A DNA stretch of 6,633 nucleotides, taken from an uncultured Flammeovirgaceae bacterium. GTDB taxonomy: Bacteria; Bacteroidota; Bacteroidia; Cytophagales; Cyclobacteriaceae. Below, piece by piece: positions 1 to 6,633 of this stretch (the stretch's first letter is position 1; each line of letters opens with the position of its first letter). The notes under the pieces were generated by a model. That model ran no database searches. It saw only the letters and a program-made list of their open reading frames with translations, and had not been told where the DNA came from. A program made the position numbers and the translations under genes. Location of the stretch: assembly GCA_937138955.1 (NCBI GenBank), contig CAKZPJ010000418.1, forward strand, positions 1 through 6,633, written 5' to 3'.

Positions 1-1
1 A

Positions 2-2941
2 AACTTTGAAAAATCAGAAGAGCTGATTCACCGTTGTCTTGAGCAGGCCAAAAGCCCCGCAGAAAAGTCAGGCATCTATTTCATGCTGATGCAGAATCAG
101 AGTAATAGCACCCGCTATTATGAAGCTATTGATTCCGCCCGTCAGGGTCTGAAGCTACTGAATTTCGACTTTCCCGAGGAGAATTATGCCCCGTTAATCC
201 CCGGTGAGCTAGAGAAGGTAGTAGGTCATTTTCAAAAGTACGGAGTGGCCTCTTTATCGGATGCTCCTGCTATGCAAGACCAACGGATGTTAGCCATCAT
301 GAATATTCTGGATAATCTTTCGCCACCTACCTACGTAACCGGCGAAACCCAAGCCTGGATACTGCACGTACTGTACAAAGTCAACCTGACCATTCATCAC
401 GGAATAACTCCTCAGGGAGCCTATGCCTTCGCTGAGTTAGGACTAATTTTCTTCATCCAAAACAATTACGAATACGCCTATCCGGCAGCACTGCTCAGCA
501 AAACGATAGCTGAAAAATTTCATAAGGAATCACCTCGCCACTTAAGCCGTACGGGGCACCTATTTACGAACTACAACCTTCCGTGGGTAAAGCATATCCA
601 AGAAACTGTTAAACTCAATGCGGAATACTATCAGGTAAGCCTGGATTCTGGCGAGCTGATATTTGCCGGCTACACTAGCTTTTGGCCAATCTACAATACA
701 TACTACCTCGGAGGAGAGCCATTGAGCAGCCTTCTTGTCCGGATGTCGGAGGCTACTGAATTCACAAAGAAAATAAAGCACGATCTCGCCTACGATTCGT
801 TGGTCGCTCTACAGATGGTGATTACTCACCTAGCTTCCCCTGATATATCTACTGACACTTTTGATCTACCTCAACTTACAGAAGCTGATTTTTTAACTCA
901 CTGCCAGAATATCCAGGATAATTACGGTAGCACTATGCTTCATTTATTTAAAGCTCAGGCGTATTATCTCCAAGGAAACATGCCGGAGGCACTGAAGAGC
1001 TTACAAATTACTGAACAGATGGCGGGGGTGCTTTCGGGAAACGCTACTCAGGATACGACCTACCGCATGTACTACGCCCTCACTCTGTTGGCTCTGCAAG
1101 GTCAACCGAACACCTTAGATGAAAACTATGAGGTGAAAATTGACGAATGCCATCAGCAGCTTATGTTATGGGCAAGTCACAACGCTTCTAACTTTGAACA
1201 CAAGCAACTTTTGATAGAGGCAGAGATTGCTAGTAGTCGAGGAGATACACTGCAAGCAGTTGAGAAGTACCAAGCGGCTATCCAATCAGCCGAACGTTAC
1301 GATTACGAGCGAGAAGCGGCGTTAACTCATCAGCGAGCAGGGATATTTTGGCTATCGCAAAACAGCCCTTTGTACGCTAAAGCCCACTTAGAAAGAGCGC
1401 GCTACCTTTTTGATAAGCTAGGGTACTGCCGCTTGGTAGCCAATATTAACCAATCGTACCAATATCTATTATCATCTTCTTCCGAAACTACGTCAAGATT
1501 AACGCGCAATACTTCTCAAGCTATAAGTGTCACTACAACTACTAATGTTGGAGAGCTGGATACTCTTAGTATTATTAAAGCGGCTAATACCCTATCCGAA
1601 GAGATCGTACTAGATAAGCTTCTCGACAAAATGCTTCAACTAAGTATTGAAACCGCTGGAGGGCAACGAGCCGTATTGGTACTTCAACGCTTTGCTACCT
1701 GGACGATGGTAGCTGACTTGAACATAGAGCGGGAATTACCCTCAGTGGTAACCGATAGGCCTTTAGAAGATTCTGAAGACATTCCAGTTTCAGTTATTAA
1801 TTACGTGATTCGCACCCAAAACAAGGTGCTTTCACATTTAATCGGCTCCCAAAATATTTTTAGCCGAGATGCCTACTTGAATACCGAAAAGCCAGCATCG
1901 TTCATGTGTCTCCCGCTTACGTATAAAGGAGAGACTCGAGGAATCTTATACCTTGAGCACCAAACAATGACTCAGGCTTTTACCGAAGAGCGGTTAGAGG
2001 TACTTCAATTACTTACCAGCCAAATGGCAGTTTCGCTGGAGAATGCAACCCTTTACCAATACCAGTCAGAGCTCAATCAGGCGTACCAACGATTTGTGCC
2101 GCTTGATTTTATTGAGGCACTAACCCACCGTAGCATACTACAGGCCAAATTGGGTGACCATATCCGTCAGGAGATGACAGTCATGTTTTGCGACATCCGC
2201 TCCTACTCTTCCATGGCGGAGAATATGACGGCAAAGGAAAATTTTAACTTTTTGAATGGTTACCTTACCCGGGTAGGTCCTATCGTCCGTCAATACCAAG
2301 GATTCATCAATCACTACCTAGGCGATGGGTTTGTGGCGTTGTTTAAAGACCATGCCGAAAATGCCCTTCGAGCCGCTACCTCTATCACCGAAGAGATTAA
2401 TCAATACAACCTCCAGCGAGTATCTAAAAGAAGAAAGCCAATCAAAGTAGGGTTCGGTATTCATACCGGAGAAGTGATGATGGGAATTATTGGCGATCAG
2501 GACCGGCACGATGCGAGCGTTATTTCCGATACAGTTAACACTTCCTCCCGTTTAGAAGGCCTAACCAAAACCTTTGGAGCTAATATTATACTAAGTGGTA
2601 CTACTATAGCTCAACTGTCTAATCCGGAGTATTTCCAGTTTCGCTACTTAGGACGTATTCAGATGAAAGGGAAAGAATTTATTTTAGAAGTGCACGAGAT
2701 GTTTAGTGCAGACCCAACCGTCCTGCTGGAGAAGAAGCGACAAACCCTGGATGATTTTAGCCAGGGTATTCGCGAGTACTTTGACCAGCGGTTTGGTGAA
2801 GCAGCTCTTCTACTAAGAAAAGTGCTGGATGCGAACCCTTCCGACAAAGCCGCTAGCCGATACTTACAGAACTCCGCGCAAATGATGGTAAAGGGTGCTC
2901 CTCAAAACTGGGACGGGGTAGAAATTATGACCGAAAAATAG
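2..2941 (+). CDS. Multi-domain class III adenylate/guanylate cyclase with TPR-like and GAF domains (5' end outside window)
   Basis: Probably converts a nucleoside triphosphate to a cyclic nucleotide in the cytoplasm under control of its sensory domains. The frame is open from base 2; the ATG at 83 lies inside continuous coding sequence (context GIYFMLMQNQ) and is not the start. Visible order: alpha-helical TPR-like region (about 2-1480); Ser/Thr-rich linker (about 1480-1550); GAF domain (about 1565-2047) opening with LDTLSIIKAANTLSEE, a family hallmark; connecting helix (2048-2165); cyclase domain (about 2165-2705); TPR-like tail (2740-2938). Both metal-binding Asp are present (FCDIRS, codon 2192; LGDGF, codon 2324), as are the transition-state Asn (codon 2537) and Arg (codon 2549) in DTVNTSSR. 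The adenine-selecting Lys is replaced by His (codon 2312), and the other base-selecting position is Ser (codon 2516). Relatives usually carry an AAA ATPase, sometimes also a protein kinase, N-terminally; that part is not visible. It converges with the next gene, stops 3 nt apart. Domain calls are firm; product identity is uncertain. Confidence 0.93.
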   Translation, partial: NFEKSEELIHRCLEQAKSPAEKSGIYFMLMQNQSNSTRYYEAIDSARQGLKLLNFDFPEENYAPLIPGELEKVVGHFQKYGVASLSDAPAMQDQRMLAIMNILDNLSPPTYVTGETQAWILHVLYKVNLTIHHGITPQGAYAFAELGLIFFIQNNYEYAYPAALLSKTIAEKFHKESPRHLSRTGHLFTNYNLPWVKHIQETVKLNAEYYQVSLDSGELIFAGYTSFWPIYNTYYLGGEPLSSLLVRMSEATEFTKKIKHDLAYDSLVALQMVITHLASPDISTDTFDLPQLTEADFLTHCQNIQDNYGSTMLHLFKAQAYYLQGNMPEALKSLQITEQMAGVLSGNATQDTTYRMYYALTLLALQGQPNTLDENYEVKIDECHQQLMLWASHNASNFEHKQLLIEAEIASSRGDTLQAVEKYQAAIQSAERYDYEREAALTHQRAGIFWLSQNSPLYAKAHLERARYLFDKLGYCRLVANINQSYQYLLSSSSETTSRLTRNTSQAISVTTTTNVGELDTLSIIKAANTLSEEIVLDKLLDKMLQLSIETAGGQRAVLVLQRFATWTMVADLNIERELPSVVTDRPLEDSEDIPVSVINYVIRTQNKVLSHLIGSQNIFSRDAYLNTEKPASFMCLPLTYKGETRGILYLEHQTMTQAFTEERLEVLQLLTSQMAVSLENATLYQYQSELNQAYQRFVPLDFIEALTHRSILQAKLGDHIRQEMTVMFCDIRSYSSMAENMTAKENFNFLNGYLTRVGPIVRQYQGFINHYLGDGFVALFKDHAENALRAATSITEEINQYNLQRVSKRRKPIKVGFGIHTGEVMMGIIGDQDRHDASVISDTVNTSSRLEGLTKTFGANIILSGTTIAQLSNPEYFQFRYLGRIQMKGKEFILEVHEMFSADPTVLLEKKRQTLDDFSQGIREYFDQRFGEAALLLRKVLDANPSDKAASRYLQNSAQMMVKGAPQNWDGVEIMTEK

Positions 2942-2944
2942 TTA

Positions 2945-5900
2945 CTATTGACTATCTTCCGTCGGCAGTTCCAGCTCCTTCTTCAGCACTGAGACCATCT
3001 TATTTTGATTACGAAGTCGACGGCACAATATTTTCATGATCTCCCGGATCACTTCGCTTCGGTCGGCCATAATCTCATAAAAAGCGTGCTGATCAAGGCG
3101 AAGTAGTAGCGAGTCTTCTAGCGCAGTAACTGAGGCTGAGCGGGGCTCTGTGTCCAACAGCGATAGCTCCCCGAAAAAATCACGAGAATGAAGTTCTACC
3201 AGTGTATGTTCTTCATCATGTACCCGTACTGCACCTTCGTAGATAATGTACATGCAAGTGCCAATGCTATTCTTCTCTACAACTACCTCTCCCGATTGCA
3301 CGGCTAATTCCTTCATAATTGCCGCAATATCGACTAAAATATCTTCAGCAGTCTCAGAAAAAATCCGGGTAGTCTTAAGTACCATGACTTTCTCTACGGC
3401 TAGTAATTTTGTTTCCATCATAGTAGGTATGGTTATAGGTTCAGGTTCTGTCAGCACATTTTGAGGAAGAATATCTTCAGCGTAGTCATCAGGAGCCACT
3501 GCTTGCATTGCCCAACAAGCGGTTTCTGCTACCAGATGATTAGGGTGGGTGGTCGCTAGTCTTATTTCATTGGTTAAGGTGGCAACTTCTAAATGCTTGA
3601 TAGCGTAGATCGCCACTGCTTGTGTCCAGATATTAACAACGGGTTCCTGCTGACGGCTTACCAGTTTCTGAAGATAGTAATCAACCCTTCTTTTCGGTTG
3701 CGGAAAACGCGTAGCAAGAATTTTTGATAAATGACTTACCGGGAAATCTTCTAATAGTGGCAAAATCAATGAACTGAGTTCTTTACTCACTAGTACATCG
3801 AGCACCTCAAGGGCATTAGCTTTCTTTTCTTTACTTCCCAATTGTAAACTTTCCCAAACGTGCAATACATCATTAGCCTCGTATAGATAAGAAAGTAGCA
3901 GTAATAGGCGTTTCTTCAGATGATGAAGCTCGGTTTCAATAGCATTAATAATTAGCGTGAGGTAGGACTGCTGCTGTTGGCTATTATTGGCTACCAACAC
4001 CTCTATGCAGCTTACAAACCAGGCAGCATCAGCTAATTCGGCATTCAGTGTGTTTAACACTCCGTTTCTTTCGGAACTACCAGGCCGATATTGACACTGC
4101 GCCAACGAGTGCAGCACCTGATTTCTTACTTCTATATTTTTGAAATAAAGATTGCGTTTAAGAATATCAATAGCTTGTTCACCCCCAATTTTGCCACAGA
4201 CCTGAATGAGGCGACGCAGCCGCACCGGATTGTAGTCGGTTGACTGAAACTCACTCTCAAAGTACGGAATCACTGTTTTCCCCGCCTGGATAAGCGCACT
4301 AACTGATACCTCAAAAACCTCAGGTAAAGACACTGTTCGAAGAAGAGCTGGGTATAGTTGAGGATGGTTGATCTTTCCCGCCGCTCGCAAAGCTGCTTTT
4401 CGCACCACGGTATCTTTATCCTCCACCAAACGCAACAAAGGGTGATAAAAGTGGCGGATACCTATATCACCAATAATATTGGCCGCAAAAGCCCGTTTTT
4501 CTGGCTCCAGAGCTTGAATGTACTCGTTTAGCCTTTGCCCCGCTACAATCCCCCCGCCAATTCCTCCGAAGCAGATCAAGCCGACTAAAGCTCCGTTTCT
4601 TATCAGCGGCTCTTCACTGTCTAGTAGGGGACTCACTTCGTCAACCACACCGGCCTCACCCAGAAAACAATATAGCATTATGGCCTCTTTAACAATTGGC
4701 AGCTCTTCTTCAACCTGAATTCGCTCGCCTACGGCGTCCTGCAATTTGGTTAGCGCATGCAACCTGATCTTTTTCAATACCTCAACCCGTACTTCAGGAA
4801 GAGGGTGTGACAAGAGTTTTTCTAAGAAAACTGGTAAGTCGGTAGCCTCATTTCTACTCAATACATCCAAAGCGTACAACACCTCACCCGGATACGAACT
4901 TTCTAGCTTGTGAGTCAGCAGTTGAAGCGTAGCCTTGTCGTTGAGAGAAAGTATCTCACCTTGGAGCACCCGCTGCTTTAGAGCAGCTTCTAAAGTATGA
5001 ATGTAGTGCTTGTTCAACATTTTGATGGCTATTAACCACCCAACTAAAACAAATAGTAGGAGTAAGCCAAAATGATATAGGGTAACCGAAGCTATTGCCC
5101 CAAAAAGGGCGAGAACCAGACCACTAGTGCCAATGGCTGCAGCTTCAATATTGCCTAAAATATTCAGACCCCGTAACTTCTGTGGTTTGGGTAGCGGCTG
5201 TAGCAACGAGATGAAAGTGTTATTATACAGAGCCGAACGTAGGGTATCATGCACTAGCATAATAACTACCCAAATGCCCGTAATTAGCATTACATATTCC
5301 GATACAAGGCCACCGATTAGACCTACCAGTGTAACTATTCCCAAAGCGCATGGTAGAACAAATAGCACTAGCCGAATACCAAACCGGCGAAGCACCTTAC
5401 TGTACCCAAATGTCTTGATAAAAAATGCTACCAGTTGCCCCAACCCTAGAATAACCCCCAGGAAAACCGCAATATCTGTCTGACTACTAAACTGCTCTTG
5501 CACTTGACTTAGAAATGCAAACTCGATAAGCACGAAGGCAGCAACTGCTAATAGGCAAGTGATCGAGAAGGCAAAAACAAACTGACTGCTGAAGTATTTA
5601 TTAATCCAACTATCCGACTTGCTACTAAGCCTTGAAGTATCTGAAGTATTGGCTATGATCAGCTCGGGTTGTCGAGTAGTGATCAGACTTAAAAAAACTA
5701 GCGCAATCAATAAAGCCAGCACCGAGATAAGTAGCAGATTAGCTGTGCCAATGAAAGGTACTAGTCCTGAAGCTAATAGATACCCCAACCCGTTTGCCGG
5801 TGTCTCAGTAGAAGTAATTAGTCCGAATAATCGTTTGCTTTGCCGAACATCGAATAGCAATAACATCAAACGGTTAAAGCTGGTTGCCACGTAAGAAGCC

Positions 5901-6304
5901 ATTACCCGGTGCCAAACGATCAGTCCAAAAGCAAGCCATATTGCCTGGCTATAAAACAGCCCAGTTCTGAATAAGACAACAGCTAGTATCAGTACAATTA
6001 TCTCCACTTGCATGAGTCGTTGAGCAGTGACATACCGACTTAGGCGAGCGTAAACAGCATTCACTACCAGAAGCAATGCTCCGGTCATCACGTATACATA
6101 AGGCAAATTGCTAATCGGAAATTGTGCTAAGAAAATAGCACTAGCCGCCGTAAAGAACAATGCTAATGCTATCGTCTGGAAGAAGGAATAGCTCATCAGC
6201 ATCCCGACCGCCCAGATTTCCTCCTTCCGTAAATTTAACACAGCAGTAATCTTCGGGGAGTATCCCATACTATTGAAAATTCGGCTTAGTTGCGTTAAGC
6301 GCAA
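2945..6304 (-). CDS. NTT/MFS-like membrane transporter fused to HEAT repeats and a C-terminal cyclic nucleotide-binding domain
   Basis: Likely an inner-membrane protein whose transport or scaffold activity responds to a cyclic nucleotide; the substrate is unknown. Numbering is from the TTG at 6304 (1119 residues). Residues about 28-428 form some 12 hydrophobic helices, with a loop motif (QSKRLFGLI) after the fourth that resembles ATP/ADP translocase and MFS proteins. Residues about 455-930 are helical HEAT-type repeats, e.g. DKDTVVRKAALRAAGKI. Residues about 985-1105 form a cyclic nucleotide-binding domain; its phosphate-binding cassette FFGELSLLDTEPRSASV keeps Glu1046 and Arg1055, matching the ligand-contacting Glu and Arg-Ser of CRP. 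No helix-turn-helix follows, so it is not a transcription factor. Start: TTG at 6304 comes two codons after an in-frame stop; ATG at 6268 (residue 13, 1107 residues) lies before the first helix and is at least as likely. The HD gene upstream on the same strand ends 12 nt before the TTG, suggesting an operon. The transport function is inferred from the fold alone, and the membrane part could be purely sensory. Confidence 0.92.
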   Translation of the reverse strand: MRLTQLSRIFNSMGYSPKITAVLNLRKEEIWAVGMLMSYSFFQTIALALFFTAASAIFLAQFPISNLPYVYVMTGALLLVVNAVYARLSRYVTAQRLMQVEIIVLILAVVLFRTGLFYSQAIWLAFGLIVWHRVMASYVATSFNRLMLLLFDVRQSKRLFGLITSTETPANGLGYLLASGLVPFIGTANLLLISVLALLIALVFLSLITTRQPELIIANTSDTSRLSSKSDSWINKYFSSQFVFAFSITCLLAVAAFVLIEFAFLSQVQEQFSSQTDIAVFLGVILGLGQLVAFFIKTFGYSKVLRRFGIRLVLFVLPCALGIVTLVGLIGGLVSEYVMLITGIWVVIMLVHDTLRSALYNNTFISLLQPLPKPQKLRGLNILGNIEAAAIGTSGLVLALFGAIASVTLYHFGLLLLFVLVGWLIAIKMLNKHYIHTLEAALKQRVLQGEILSLNDKATLQLLTHKLESSYPGEVLYALDVLSRNEATDLPVFLEKLLSHPLPEVRVEVLKKIRLHALTKLQDAVGERIQVEEELPIVKEAIMLYCFLGEAGVVDEVSPLLDSEEPLIRNGALVGLICFGGIGGGIVAGQRLNEYIQALEPEKRAFAANIIGDIGIRHFYHPLLRLVEDKDTVVRKAALRAAGKINHPQLYPALLRTVSLPEVFEVSVSALIQAGKTVIPYFESEFQSTDYNPVRLRRLIQVCGKIGGEQAIDILKRNLYFKNIEVRNQVLHSLAQCQYRPGSSERNGVLNTLNAELADAAWFVSCIEVLVANNSQQQQSYLTLIINAIETELHHLKKRLLLLLSYLYEANDVLHVWESLQLGSKEKKANALEVLDVLVSKELSSLILPLLEDFPVSHLSKILATRFPQPKRRVDYYLQKLVSRQQEPVVNIWTQAVAIYAIKHLEVATLTNEIRLATTHPNHLVAETACWAMQAVAPDDYAEDILPQNVLTEPEPITIPTMMETKLLAVEKVMVLKTTRIFSETAEDILVDIAAIMKELAVQSGEVVVEKNSIGTCMYIIYEGAVRVHDEEHTLVELHSRDFFGELSLLDTEPRSASVTALEDSLLLRLDQHAFYEIMADRSEVIREIMKILCRRLRNQNKMVSVLKKELELPTEDSQ

Positions 6305-6316
6305 AAGTTAAAGAAA

Positions 6317-6633
6317 CTATAATAATTTTTTAAGTGCTGACAAATGCTTTTTCTTCTGCGAACCCCGTTTACACTGCGACGTATGGGTAAAATAGCAATG
6401 TTGTTCTAGAAATTCTACTTGCAAAGCGCACCATTCGGTGGTCGAATCCAGAATACTGTAAGCTTCCCACTCCTGTCGCAATGTATCCGCAATTTCGTAG
6501 AAATCGTCTCTGCCTAGATAATCCAGATCAGCATCGCACATTACCTCTTGCAGTAAATTTTGAGGACGCTGAGGAATTTGGGTGGCCTGTATTATGTGTT
6601 GTATAATTTTAACCTCGGTACCTGTATATTCAA
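6317..6633 (-). CDS. HD-superfamily metal-dependent phosphohydrolase, C-terminal part (5' end outside window)
   Basis: A predicted metal-dependent phosphohydrolase. The frame is open through the right edge, giving 104 visible residues; the ATG at 6541 is internal, because the coding sequence upstream of it (VKIIQHIIQATQIPQRPQNL) continues the family pattern. The segment QRPQNLLQEVMCDADLDYLG followed by RDDFYEIADTLRQEWE is characteristic of a small stand-alone HD family of roughly 190-200 residues, and the Asp of CDAD (codon 6533-6535) fits the last metal ligand of the H...HD...D signature. The earlier His and His-Asp ligands lie outside the window, so catalytic integrity cannot be judged. The tail (FLEQHCYFTHTSQCKRGSQK) is the basic C-terminal helix typical of the group. 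It ends 12 nt before the TTG of the transporter gene and was probably transcribed with it. The substrate is not known; a cyclic nucleotide is possible from context only. It could also be the C-terminal domain of a longer fusion. Confidence 0.82.
   Translation of the reverse strand, partial: EYTGTEVKIIQHIIQATQIPQRPQNLLQEVMCDADLDYLGRDDFYEIADTLRQEWEAYSILDSTTEWCALQVEFLEQHCYFTHTSQCKRGSQKKKHLSALKKLL

Noticed and set aside
2957..3025. Inverted repeat CCGTCG ... CGACGG near the 3' end of the transporter gene, considered as a terminator for the cyclase gene.
   Set aside because: The arms are only 6 nt, the loop is over 50 nt and no T-run follows directly.
5127..5483. Plus-strand open frame of 118 codons opposite the membrane domain of the transporter gene.
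   Set aside because: It lies wholly antisense to a strongly supported coding region, its translation resembles no family and has low-complexity Ser/Thr/Pro/Arg composition typical of an antisense shadow. The other short antisense frames (e.g. 5619-5894, 560-781) were rejected for the same reason.
6313..6344. Possible Bacteroidota-type promoter on the minus strand: TTTG (6341-6344), 19-nt spacer, TATAGTTTC (6313-6321).
   Set aside because: The -7 element matches TAnnTTTG only with an extra base and a final mismatch, it lies inside the 3' end of the HD gene, and AT-rich sequence gives such matches by chance. An operon promoter upstream of the HD gene is simpler.
6317..6541. A stand-alone 74-residue protein starting at the ATG at 6541.
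   Set aside because: The frame stays open to the window edge, and the residues upstream of that ATG continue the HD-family pattern, so this is the C-terminal part of a larger gene.

Overview
The window looks like part of a Bacteroidota chromosome, most likely a Cytophagales-type marine or soil bacterium. This is inferred from the protein families and their wording, the moderate GC content, the lack of clear Shine-Dalgarno sequences and the dense packing. No rRNA or other taxonomic marker is present, so the assignment is tentative. I see no mobile elements, CRISPR array, tRNA or rRNA genes.

Layout: (1) bases 2-2941, plus strand, the C-terminal 979 residues of a very large signalling protein that enters from beyond the left edge. 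It has a TPR-like helical region, a GAF domain, a class III adenylate/guanylate cyclase domain and a short TPR-like tail. (2) Bases 2945-6304, minus strand, a complete 1,100-residue membrane protein. It has about 12 membrane helices resembling the ATP/ADP translocase (NTT) / major facilitator fold, then a long HEAT-repeat region, then a C-terminal cyclic nucleotide-binding domain. (3) Bases 6317-6633, minus strand, the C-terminal 104 residues of an HD-superfamily metal-dependent phosphohydrolase that leaves over the right edge. Coding covers nearly everything. The gaps are 3 nt between genes 1 and 2 and 12 nt (or 48 nt, depending on the start chosen) between genes 3 and 2.

How the genes may work together: gene 1 has the domain that makes a cyclic nucleotide, and gene 2 has a domain that binds one with its key phosphate-binding residues intact. 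Gene 3, probably co-transcribed with gene 2, belongs to a hydrolase superfamily that includes nucleotide and cyclic-nucleotide phosphohydrolases. The locus can therefore be read as a candidate local cyclic-nucleotide circuit (maker, membrane receiver, possible eraser). The domains are read directly from the sequence; the functional link is inference. The cyclase has His at the position where adenylate cyclases normally carry the adenine-selecting Lys, so the product (cAMP, cGMP or other) is open.
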